A DNA stretch of 64,000 bases from Gnetum montanum (taxonomy: Eukaryota; Streptophyta; Gnetopsida; Gnetales; Gnetaceae), in NCBI GenBank assembly GCA_015680685.1, contig MNCI01017909.1, positions 772,004 through 836,003 of the forward strand. Reading direction: 5' to 3'. Below are positions 47,029-58,266 of the stretch, one piece after another. The position numbers and the translations under genes were made by a program. The notes under the pieces are model-generated. The model made no database searches. It was given only the letters and a program-made list of their open reading frames with translations, and was not told the DNA's origin. Each line of letters starts with the position of its first letter. Position 1 is the stretch's first letter.

Positions 47029-49640
47029 ATGTCTTCTTCTCACAAGAGTGATTATTTGCCCAAGTTTGATAGAGTACATCAGTAGGTGCTCCACCAATAT
47101 AGAGTGATATATGTTCATCTTGATAAGTACATATCCAACTTCACCTTCATCCTACACTAGGATGAACTACTGTGGTGGCATGACATGGAGGGTAACATTG
47201 TGTTGCTGCCAGATTGATCTATTCTTACAATGCTCCAACAAAATCTTGTGCTTTTGGGCCTTCAAGGACTTCATGCTGAGTATGTTATATAGGATAGTGA
47301 TGTCAAGGATTATCATCCCATTGAAGCACAACGTCTCAGGGATCGATAGCTAGCACAATGCTATGAATCTACAAAGGGGAAGTGGTTCAATGATTCCCCA
47401 TTCAAGCTGTACCAAAAAGATGATGGGGAATCCTTCTTTGGGGGTTTTCCATTTAGTGAAATTCCTCTCTTTGACTTTAATGAAGGAGGTCAAAACTAGA
47501 ACCTACAATCCATAATCCACAATCTTGATTCCAACAAGAAAGGATTCAATGATAAAGGAGGATCTAAGCAGGAAAGTTAGGGTAGGGATGTGGACAAAAA
47601 ATAAGATTGTGATCATGGCCACTATCACCGAAGAGGGGGTAGTAGGCACCATGATGGTGCTAGTCCTCCTTGCTCTTCACCTTCATCATTGTCTTGTTCT
47701 TCTTATTGCTTCAATCACAACCACAGGGGGCACAACTATGATGGAAGTGATCAATGGGATTGAAATGATCGAAGGGATCATTGGGCAAGTCAAGATTGGA
47801 GGCATGGGTATTCAAGAGAGGCCCGTAGCCATAAACAAAGGGGTAGTAGAGGGCATTGTAGGCACCCGAATCATGGCCTTGATGAGCATTTTCTTGCTAC
47901 TTGAAGTATGCTAAACATTGTAGAGGTAGTGAGAATTCCCACAAGGCATGTAAAAGATAGTCAGATCAAGAGGCCAGACATGAACAATGTACCTAGGTTC
48001 AAAGGGAGATATAACTCAGATCCACATAACCATCTCCAAGCTTTCCAAGATGCATGTGCCTTGTAGAATATAGCAAATGAGTGGTAAGAGCTTAAGTTGT
48101 TCCTCAAGACACTCATTAAAGAAGTAGAATACTGGTATAGTTCTTAGAATCCAAATCTATTAGATGGTGAAGTATAATGCTCGAATTGTTCAATGATAAA
48201 TATCAAACATACTCTTGAGTGTCCAACTTGAGAAGGAAAATCTAGGGATGGAAACAAGGGATACACAAACCTTGGATGCCACCATAGGCTGATACTATTC
48301 CTTATTGCACACATGTTTTGGTCATGGTTATTCTTAATTGGACCAACTTTGTCACATTTTAGATGGGCTTTGATAAAAAATGAGAAGAATCCTTGGCGTT
48401 TATGCCTAAGGGTGATTGTTATAATTAAGCATCCATCAGATCCAAAGATTGATCAAGCAAGTAGCGAAATAGGAAGGAGAATTAAGGAAATGAGAAAGTT
48501 TATAAGAGTACAATTGTGATCCTTCAATTCACAAGAGGGAGGTTTGATTCTATGATAGTGAGGAAGAATCATTACTCAATGAGATGGTGAATCAAAAAAC
48601 CTTGCTGCTTCAAAAATTTCAATTTGAAATTTTGGCCAAGGTTGATTAGTTATGGAACTCCATGGATAGCATATTTCAAGTTATACTAAAAATTGTTGAA
48701 GAGTATAAAGAACATGGTAGTGATCATGAGTGCAGGTGGTGCAAGGAAGCTGAATGTGCCCATCAAAGAGGTAAGGGAAAGATTGCTATAATTGAGGAAG
48801 TTGTAGGAATCAATTTAGATGATGATGGTGGATGTGACATTTTCCATTATGAACATCCTAAGGGATGTTGTTCCATAGTGTCATACTTATAGGAGTCTAG
48901 GGTCTATGCCCTAAATCCATGATTAGCACAAAGATAAACACCCAGAAGATTGCCTTATCCCCAAGGTAATTCAAGGTAGTTCCACTAGCAGTAATAGTAT
49001 TATCCAAGTGGAACTCCACTACAATCATATGAGTAGTATCAATAGTGGTAGCAACCATAGTCATGGGTGCTAGCAGTACTAAGATGAAAATACCCTTACA
49101 GATAACCTGATCCATATGGGTATTAAGTTCAACAACCTCTATCTCCACGTGACTCTTCCAGTCACATCTCTACTTTCCAACCTCACTACTACCCTCTTGA
49201 TTATTATTGAACTCATTCTCCACATGCAAGAAGGGATATCACCTTTTATTCTTATCCTCCTCTTGTTCCTGCATATCTTCCTTCGTCCTCAAATTAGTTA
49301 CCACCTACTCCATCTATGCAAGGTGAACTTCGAGCTCAACTGCAATAACGCAATGCCACCAAGGCCATTAATCTATAACTAGTTTTTCAACTAAGTGGTT
49401 TGAACACTTGATCTAAGAAAATACCTTTCTTCTAATCCAATAGTCCACCTAAGCCCTCACATACACCTACAGTTGGAAACCTTGTTTCTCCATCTCCCTT
49501 TGTATCAAATTCCTTTAAGTCCCCTTCAAAGCAAATACCACCCAAAATCCATACTATTATGCTTACTCATCTTGTATCTCATTAGATCCATGTTGGCAAT
49601 CTTCCCAGGAAATTAGCTAATCTTGGGAGTCCTTTTATTT
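47029..49640 (+). pseudogene. gag of element E
   Basis: ATG at 47029-47031 (M-S-S-S-H-K-S), 154 bp inside the LTR. The N-terminal F-T-F-I-L-H and M-E-G-N-I-V block is at 47130-47200. A basic low-complexity region is at 47525-47914. The capsid-like block lies near 47940-48130. The knuckle at 48833-48871 has Cys1, His8, Cys13 and Phe instead of Cys4. A Tyr/Pro/Gln-rich tail runs to about 49390. Stops and frame shifts break it. Confidence 0.75.
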
Positions 49641-50585
49641 ATTTGTAGATTGTTGGGAATGAATCGTGCAAAGCTCTTCTTCATTCAAGTTCTAGTGTCA
49701 ACCTAATTTCTCATGAGATGCATACTGCATGGAACCTACCTCCTCTTAAGAAGAGAAATATTTGATTAGAATTAGTAGACCAATCCATTACTATTCCATT
49801 AAGATAGGTGGAAGACATTATAACCATTGTTTATGGGTGATCTTTTCCTATTGATTTCCTAGTAATCAAGGTGGAGAACTGCAAAGGGGACTCTCCAATC
49901 AACATGGGAAGGGCATGACTAAGCATTTTTGATGTAAGAATGGACATCAAAGATTTTTTCTTGAAAATATTTAAAGAAAATGCATTTGGGAAGATCAAGA
50001 AGAAGCATATTCCATGCATCGTGTACAACGATACAGGGTGCAATTCTATGCTGAAACTCTAGTCAGTGAAATGACCAACCATCTTTGCATGTAAGCAGTG
50101 TGCACTAGAAGCTAATATTCAAAGGTGTCTATATGTATCAGCCATAAAACAAGAGGGTACCCAGTGGCTAACCACTGATTTTGAAAGTAGCACACTTTGC
50201 ATTGAATCAAATGGGAGCCTAACATCCACATATGTTGCAGGCATAGATGAACTAAAGCAAGTTGATCACCAACTCTCTCATAATGCAAATGATGATACCT
50301 ATTGGGGAGAGTTGGAAATTTCTAAAAATTTCAAGCAAGAGCCCCTTGAATTAAATACTCTACTAGTTAGCATAGAATATGTGTTCTTAAAAAATGGGAA
50401 GCCGGTAATAATCAATGCTAATCTTTCCCCAAAATAAAAACATATGCTATTGAAGATGGTTGAAAAATGGTCAATAGCCTTTGCTTGGTCATATCTCAAA
50501 CTCATAGGGATTGATCCTTAGATATGCCAACATTGTATCTACACCAATTCGTCCATGACACCAAAGAGGCAGCCACAAAGGCGAT
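49641..50585 (+). pseudogene. Protease and PR-RT linker of element E
   Basis: The active-site loop near 49675 reads H-S-S-S-S-V-N-L-I-S-H-E, so the catalytic Asp is now His. F-P-I-N-M-G-R-A-type sequence follows near 49895. The linker near 50330-50400 keeps L-E-L-N-T-L and Y-V-F-L-K-N-G-K. The enzyme is dead. Confidence 0.65.
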
Positions 50586-51425
50586 TAAATCCCAAACTAA
50601 AGTAGATCATCAAGGAGGAAATTGATCAACTCCTCAAGGCAGGGTTTATTTATCCCATTATGGATAGCGAGTCGGTTAGCCCACTGGTGATTGTGCCAAA
50701 GAAAGGTGACAAGTGGTAGGTCTGCATCAATTTTCAACTACTGAATATGGAAACATTTAAGGATAATTTTCCATTACCATTCATTAATTAGGTGTTAGAC
50801 ATAATATTTTGGCATTGTTTTTATAGTTTTCTATATGGTTATAGTGACTATAATCAAATCCAGATTGTGCCAAAGGACCAGGTCAAGATAGTGTTCATGA
50901 GTCCTTGGGGGACTTTTGCATATCACAGGATGCTCTTTAGTCTATGCAATGGGCCTGCTGCCTACCAATGCCTGGTCTTGAGCATTTTTAATAGCGAATC
51001 AGTAGTGGTATAAAAGTATTCATGGATGACTTCTCCACCTATGAAGCTACATTTGAGTAAGCTCTGGACTACCTTGAGTAAGTATTAAAATGATTTGTTA
51101 AGATAGACCTCAAGCTCAATTGGCAAAAGAGTCATTTGATGGTCCAAGAGGACATTATATTAGGGCACCAAATCTCACAAGCAAGAATTGAGGTAGATCC
51201 TAAAAAAATAAGTTTCATCCAAGGAATAACTCACTAACTAGAAACTTTCAAAGATGTTTGGTCATTCCTTGGACATACTAGCTACTATTGGTGATTTATA
51301 GAGAATTTCTCTAAGATCATAAAATTTTTGGTTGAGTTGACAAAGAAAGATGCATCATTTATCTAGACTAATGAATGTGAAAAAGAATTCTAGCAACTGA
51401 AGGAGAAACTTGTAGAAACTCCGAT
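50586..51425 (+). pseudogene. Reverse transcriptase of element E
   Basis: Landmarks: S-P-L-V-I-V-P-K-K-G (50680), F-L-Y-G-Y-S-D-Y-N-Q-I (50830), F-S-L-C-N-G-P-A (50940), V-F-M-D-D-F-S-T-Y-E (51016-51045), then the connection domain F-L-G-H-T-S-Y-Y near 51275. The frame 50792-51013 is open and a shift separates it from the catalytic box. Confidence 0.8.
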
Positions 51426-51845
51426 TCTACAAGCACCTAACTGGTTCAAATCATTTCATGTTATGACAAATGCATCAAATTACACCTTGGGAGTTGTGCT
51501 TATATAGTTGGATGATAAGAAATGTTCATATTTCATCCATTGTGCAAGACAAAGCATTATGGATGCACAATTGAACTACACCACCATAGAAAAAGAATTG
51601 ATGGCAGTGGTGTTTGCTTTAAAGAAGTTCAGGCATTATGTGTTTGGATACAAAGTGTTTGTGCACATGAACCACAATGCCATTTGCTTCCTAATGAACA
51701 AGCCAACGGTGAGGCCCCATGTCATACGATGGTTGTTGATCTTACAAGAATTTGATCTTATGATGGTAGATCAAAAGGAAACTGAGAATGTGGTGACTAA
51801 CCACTTGTGTCAGTTACGATGGGACAACAGAGAGAACGAGAGCCC
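51426..51845 (+). pseudogene. RNase H of element E
   Basis: Near 51470 T-N-A-S replaces T-D-A-S. E-K-E-L-M-A-V-V-F is intact, and H-M-N-H replaces H-T-D-H, so two catalytic Asp residues are lost. The open frame 51508-51966 continues into the pol linker F-L-D-E-L-L-F-A-R-A. Confidence 0.8.
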
Positions 51846-53236
51846 ACTATCTTATCTATTTCTTGATGAACTCCTCTTTGCCAGGGCTATAACTAAACAT
51901 TTTCCCGTTGAGCCTAAATGGTCTAATGGCATTCTCACCTATCTTCTCACTCAAGAAATGCCATAAGGATTTGACCATCAGAAGAAATAACAGTTTCTTC
52001 ACCAGGTAAAATAGTTCATGGAGATCAATGGACACCTCTACAAGGTGTGTGCTAATGGCCTAATTCGTTGGTATGTCCCTGATGCTAATCAGCTGTGCAT
52101 TATCCAAGATCCTCATGAAGGTCCTTATGATGGCCACTATGCTAAGAGATGTACAACCATTAAAATCTTTATGGCAAGGTAGTATTGGCCAACAATCTTG
52201 ATGGATGTTCATCAATATGTCCATTCTTGTGAATGCTACCAACAAGATGGTGGAATGACTACTCGAATGGATGGACCTCAATAATGGATCCAACCACTAG
52301 AATCCTTTGACATATGGGGCATTGATTTCATGGGTCCCATCATGCCCATGTCAAATGGAAAGGCATACATCATAGTCATTGTTGACTATTGTATGAAATG
52401 AGTAGAAGCAGTAGCCGTCACTAACTGTACATCTTCTACTATTGCTTGGTCTGTACAACAAAATGTTGTAAACAGGTTTAATGTGCCATGTGCATTAATT
52501 TTTGATAATGAAATGTACTTTACAGGAACTACTTTTTGGAAGCTTATGCAACACTTGGGGGTTGAATATAAACTAACAACACCCTACCACCCCCAAGCCA
52601 ATGGTCAAGCTAAGGTTACGAATAGGGAAATCATAAACATACTAATAAGAACTATCAACAAATATAGAAAAGATTGAAGCAAAAAACTCAACGATGCCCT
52701 TCGGCCTAACTCTCAACATGGAAACTTCCTATAGGCTATTTTCCTTATGAGCTAGTGTATGAAAAATTACCAACACTTCCTATTCAATCCTAGCTCTGTA
52801 CACTTTTAACAACCTGTGACCTTAACCTTGACTTAAGTCTAGAAAAAAAAAAGAAAGACTAATGAATCTCAACTTGCTAAACAAAAACTGATTAGTAGCC
52901 TTGTCATCTAATAAGTTGCATAAGGCATTCAACCAAAGGTGTTATGACCTTAGAATTAGGAAAGTCAAAATTCAACCAGAAGATAAGGTTCTCTACTAGA
53001 ACCCCACACACATACCTCAATGAACTAAGTTCCAGACATTGTGGGAAGGACCTTATATAATTTACAAAATTTTCCTTCTGGGGCCATGATGATCTACAAA
53101 CCTGAGAGCCTAGACAAGAAATAGTTGATCAACATATAACAAGTCAAATTTTTCCATGAGCCTAAGCAAGCTAGTGCAACAAATGCCTCATCGAATGGAC
53201 AACCATGCTCAATTTTTTGGATCTCCTCCTTTCAAC
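51846..53236 (+). pseudogene. Integrase of element E
   Basis: Zinc region near 52110-52245 (C-E-C-Y-Q-Q). Core at 52310-52680: [21 protein letters not shown] and N-R-E-I-I-N, so the D-D-E residues can still be traced. The C-terminal L-W-E-G-P-Y-type module lies near 53040. No chromodomain. Stops interrupt it. Confidence 0.8.
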
Positions 53237-54890
53237 TCAATTATGGGGGAGATGGCCATCCATGCTAGCTATATAAGCGACTCAATTTTTCATCTTTTTA
53301 TTTTACATGTTTTTTTTACACCTTGTTATGCTTATAACTTCTTGTTTTACAATTTCTTTATCTTACACCTTTTTATTTTACGTTATTAATTTTTCAAAGT
53401 TTTTGTTTTACAACATCGTTAGTAAGTTTTATTTTTCTTAAATATTTTACACTTTCTCATATATTTTCCTTTATTTTGGATATGATTTTCTTATTATGTT
53501 TTAATAATAGTGTGCCTTATTACCAAATGGGTACAGTGTGGTTTGATTGATGTGGGCATGTGCTATTTGGTTATTTGATTGTTAATGTCTAGATTCTTGC
53601 TTTGAAGGTTGTTACTGATAACTATGACATGGTTTCTTTTTCATGAAATGGGTAGTGAGTCCACAACATCCACCCATTTACAAACTCTATGGTTTTCCTT
53701 GTTCTGGAAATGTGCAGTCTCTTTTTCATTAATAAAAATTTAATGAACTTGTAACTTTGGTAGTTTTCAGATTTGGAAAAGATTCAAAGGTTTGAACAGG
53801 GTGTGACTTCAAGGGGATTCAGTACTCTTTATGCATTTGTGCTTACTTGGATGCATGTGTGTTTTCATGGATTTCTTACTGTTCTGTATTGACCAATAAT
53901 AAGAAGTTAAATAAGTTTTTTCATGGTGTGGTTTCCATTTCAAGAAAAAAAAACACAAATAAAAGATGGGAATTCAAAGCACACCCCTTAGACAAAATAA
54001 ATGGGCTATAAGCACTAGTTATGGAACTAGAAAGACATGTTACCCATGCTTGAAGGTCCCCTCTAAGTAAGGCCCTTCCTCACTTGCTACTTCTCTTTTC
54101 TTCTTTAATATGGAACAATGGTTATCTTGTGTGAGCACTTTTGTGTCTTAGGGGGTGGACTAGTCTTAGAATGGTGATGCGATGTCACTAAATGTGGTTG
54201 ATTTTGGTCTATACTAAGAATGGATTTTATTAGGTTATTTAACCACAAAATTCACAAGGGGTTTCATGTGACCTTAATCGGAAACTCCATTCCACACACT
54301 CTCTCATCCATCTATGCTTTCTGTGTTTCACCTCACTGCTAGTTTCATGTTCTTGTTTGATGTCTTGGTTTGATGTGTTAAAATTCTTAGGTAGTTTCTT
54401 TCCAATTTTTATATTTAACTTTCCATAACCATTAATCATCCATAGTGTCCATGGGCTACTCAGTTTGAAGTTATGCAAGGGCAATAAAAGGCTTATGTCT
54501 ACTTTGGGAAGGACACATTTGCATATCTTTTGGTTAGATTAGTTGAGTTCTTTACCCTTAGAAATTTTCACAATTAAACCCTTTTGCATGCCCCATCAAT
54601 GACATCCAATTGTGCACATCGTCACAATATTTTTTAATGAAATCCTCTTTATATTGTTGTGAATTCTTAAACCCTCTTCAAGAATTTCATTGTGTTTGAA
54701 CCTTTTTGAATTTAATAATGAACCACTTATCCATTTCACCCTATTCTTTAGTTTTCCTATGAACACTACTAAAGGAATCGATCTACCATAATCACAACCT
54801 AGCCAAGTGTAACCACTAACGAGACAAGGTACTTAAAAGTTATATGTTATACATTGCACACTAATCCATGATTTTGTTGTGATTACACTG
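53237..54890 (+). other. G-rich tract and noncoding spacer of element E
   Basis: TTATGGGGGAGATGGCCATC (53242-53261) follows pol. The spacer then carries the blocks GTGTGACTTCAAGGGGATTC (53803-53822) and TTTGGGAAGGACACATTTGC (about 54503-54522). Confidence 0.6.
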
Positions 54891-55214
54891 GGAAGCATGG
54901 ATTGGAAGCAGGACTATCTTTACCAAGGATGACAAAGTAGCATTGTATGCCAAGGATCATTCATGGTCATTGGATCTTCTCCCTCTCTCTTCAGCTATTA
55001 AGAGGAGTTGGATGTCAGTTTTGTCTAGGGTGTTCACTTCTATTGTCATGAACATCCAATTTTATAAAATATTGTATATGCATACACTTAGGCACTTAGA
55101 ACTTGTTTGTTTCATCTGAGTCAAGTTTGCATGTCAGTAAATAATCCCATACCTACCCAATATTTTGTAAGGAACTTGTTTTTCCTTTTGTTCACTTGAG
55201 GATGAGTTTTCATT
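54891..55214 (+). other. 3' untranslated stretch of element E, env-position ORF deleted
   Basis: After a short sequence resembling the ORF start region, the text passes straight to the segment that follows the env-position ORF in B and F (CATACCTACCCAATATTTTG, then a GAGGATGAGTTTTCA block at 55198-55212). No part of the ORF body is recognisable. Confidence 0.5.
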
Positions 55215-55228
55215 AAGTTGTGGAGGTA
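55215..55228 (+). other. Polypurine tract of element E
   Basis: AAGTTGTGGAGGTA abuts the 3' LTR start. It is a decayed form of the CATGGGGGTA tract. Confidence 0.7.
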
Positions 55229-55769
55229 TGATGAATCATGTTTAGATATGCTTCGATATTGGATATGTGATATTAGAGCCTCATTATCAGATACCTGATA
55301 TCAGATCCCAAGATGTGATGTTGAATAACTGATATCGTGGGGTATATGCTAGCCTATAAATATAGCACTTGGGCATACGAGTTTCATTGTTTTTGAAATA
55401 GAGTAACAAAGTTCTTATAGTTTAGCCATTCCAGAGTTGGAATATTTCTATGTGCCCACAACAAGAGTCTAAGTGTGTATGGATCTTTATTCAAGCACTG
55501 ATGTACCTAAGAATAATAGTGTGATGAAAATAAAGATGAGCCCTTTTGATAATCCTTGCAGCATTGAGAATAGATTAATATTTCCTTCAATCAGTTTAAT
55601 ATTCATGCACTTTACCTTAATGCACTGTAATTAAGCAATTAATTTCTAGTTGTTAATGAACATAAGCACAACCACTTTGAGCATATGTGTAGTGCTTGAT
55701 AACCCAGAAACACTTAATGATTGGTAACCTAGCGACGCTATATGTGTTCACGATGTGTTCGAAGAGTGG
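55229..55769 (+). repeat. 3' LTR of element E, truncated
   Basis: Matches 46027-46574. TATAAATA box at 55355-55362. It stops abruptly inside the LTR, where element F integrase sequence begins. Confidence 0.85.
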
Positions 55770-56419
55770 GGATAGGCAACTCCCTATCACCCCCAAGCCA
55801 ACGGGTAGGCCGAAGTCACCAATAGGGAGATCACCAAGATCCTTACCAGAACCATCAGCAAATACAAGAGGGATTGGAGCACTAAGCTTAACGATGCCCT
55901 ATGGGCCTATCACTCCACTTGGAAACTTCCTGTAGGATACTCTCCCTATGAGTTAGTGTACAAAAAGTTGCCAACACTTCCCATTTAGGTTGAACTCCAC
56001 ACACTATCCACCGCCAGTGACTTAGGCCTTGACCTACCACTAGCACAACATGAATGACTAATCAATCTAAGTGTGCTAGATGAGAACCGATTAGTGGCCC
56101 TATCCTCCAGTGAGATCCACAAGGCCTACAACAAAAAACGAGATGATCTTAGGATTCAGACGGTCACGTTTAGATGTGGAGACAAAGTGTTGTATTGGAA
56201 TCCCTCACACGTATCCCAACCGACCAAGTTTCAAACATTGTGGGAGGGACCTTACATTGTCTCAAAAACCTTCCCATCCAGGGCCTTGTTCATCCACAAA
56301 CTTGCAGACCCCACCAAAACATAGTTAGTCAACCACCAATAACTGAAACCTTTCCATGAACTCGACTCAACCAGTGCAACCACCTCATCATCACCTAGTT
56401 AGTCATGCTCCATTTTTCA
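55770..56419 (+). pseudogene. Integrase core end and C-terminal domain of element F
   Basis: Reading starts at T-P-Y-H-P-Q-A-N-G, continues through the catalytic Glu in N-R-E-I-T-K-I-L and W-K-L-P-V-G-Y-S-P-Y-E-L-V-Y, then the C-terminal domain with L-W-E-G-P-Y-I-V (GPF/Y module, near 56240). The frame 56073-56324 is open. Three TAG or TGA codons interrupt the upstream part. The N-terminal two thirds of integrase are missing, replaced by the LTR of element E. Confidence 0.82.
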
Positions 56420-58266
56420 TGTCTCCTCCTTTCCACCTAGTCATGGGGGAGACCATCATCCTTGCTGATTCATTCCACTACACCCCTCGCCGTTTTGTCA
56501 TTTTTTGTTTTACACTTTTTTGTTTTCCACCATCATTTATACATTTTCCACTTCTTTGTACATTTTTTCCTTTCTTTACTTATTTTTCATTTCTTTATAA
56601 ATGTTTTATTTTTTCACGTAATTGCTAATCTGTCGTCTTATTATCTTCAAATGTTTGGCGCGGATGGTTTTCGTTGCGATGGGTAATGTACACTCGTCTA
56701 CCTAGTTGTCTAGTTTCTACCCTCACATGGTTCCTTTTTGGATTTTACGTCTACTTTCCACTCATAAAATCAGTAGTGAGTTCACGTCATCCACCCATTC
56801 ACAAACTCCATGGTTTCCCTTCTGTTGAGCACATGCAACCCCTTACCTTAACAACATTTTAATTAATGTGTGACTTGTGTAGTTCCCAGACTAAGGGATG
56901 GCCAAATGGTTTGAATCGGGTGTGACTTCAAGGGGAACACTTTAGTCGTTGTTCTGTTCTATTCCCTGGGTTGCTGGTGTGTCCTTATAGAGTTCCTTCC
57001 ACTCCAAGTCTCTCTCCACGGAAGCTTCTAGGCAATCCGACCTTGCATGATGTGGTCCTCATTGAAAAAATTCAAAAATTCAAAAAACAAAAAACAAAAA
57101 ACACAAACAAAATAAACAAATAAAATGAGGATTCAAAGCACNGTGGTTCTTTGTGAGGTCCTTCTTGCTTCCTTGGGGGATGGCTAGGACTTCATCTATT
57201 CCTGTAATGTCACTGAATGCGGATGGTTTTGGGTTTGAACTTTGGAATGGTTCTACCGGGTCACTTAACCACATCTCCACATGGGGTTTCCTATGACCGA
57301 CGAATGGAATACCATTCTCTTATCTTTCTCTTCATCCCATTCTCTCCACCACTCACCTCACTTCCTGTTTTATGTTTTGAAAGTGTGTCGTGGTATCCAT
57401 GGGCTTTCCATGCCTTGGCGGGATCTCTTGGGTCGAGTCTTACCTAGCGAACACCATTTCTTGGCCCTGGGGCCCACAAACCCTAGTGTTGAGGGCTATG
57501 AAAGGGCTACTAAGGCTATGACCTGCTATGGGGAGGACCCACCTACATTTCCTTGGTCCCGCTTGTTAAGTCTTCCTTCCTTTGGATTTCGTGGTTGACT
57601 AGTTTTCGGGTCCCATCGCTTGATTTATTCCCTGCGGAGTACTTTTTGAGTCCTGTTCTCCTATTTTTTGTCTCTTTTTTGTGTTTAATTCTCTTCCTCA
57701 TGTCCTTAGCCATGTTTAGGCCTTTCACACGCTTCAACCGCCTCAATTTGGAGTTTTAAATTCATCATTTCAGGCTTTTAATGGGTTAGTCAATGCTGGT
57801 CAATGGGTGAACACCCCTACATTGATGGGGCTCCATCGATGTAGTGATTGCGTATACGTGGCCCTGTCGATGCAGCACCTAACCACTATAGATACCCCGT
57901 CGCACTTTGCCATTTTTCATCATTTGGAGTCCAAACTAAGGGGAGTTTTTGTCATTTTTTCTAGCTAACCTTTCCCAACGCACCTACATTCCGTCACGAG
58001 TCCTCATTAACTGATCCTTGCCCTTATAAGCAACCGGAGGTATGCTCTCAGTCGTGGGGGGGGGGGNTGAAACTAACTATAACTAATTAATTAATTAATT
58101 AGTTTGTTAATTACAAAAACTTTGGTCCTAACCCCTAACTTAACGCTCCAAGAAACTTAACAGTGTGCCTATTTCATTAACATAACTTGGTCAAACTGAG
58201 AAAGTATATACGTACCATCTTAAACTACTTATGAATGGTCTAATGGATGGTTATGTTTGATTGCAA
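56420..58266 (+). other. G-rich tract and noncoding spacer of element F
   Basis: TCATGGGGGAGACCATCATC (56441-56460) follows pol. T-rich stretches, GTGTGACTTCAAGGGGAACA (56918-56937) and CCTGCTATGGGGAGGACCCA (57522-57541) follow. A CAAAAAA-rich run at about 57080-57120, a single n at 57142, and a G-run with n at 58058-58067 mark sequence uncertainty. Confidence 0.6.

Larger units (their letters stand above)
46027..55769 (+). mobile_element. Element E: Athila-like element lacking the env-position ORF, 3' LTR truncated
   Basis: Plus-strand order: LTR, PBS, gag, protease, RT, RNase H, integrase, spacer, PPT, first 541 bp of the 3' LTR. It is inserted in the env-position ORF of element D (left flank CATCC). 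The right end is joined to the integrase of element F, so there is no right duplication. The LTRs differ at roughly 13% over 360 bp by eye, indicating an old insertion. Confidence 0.86.
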
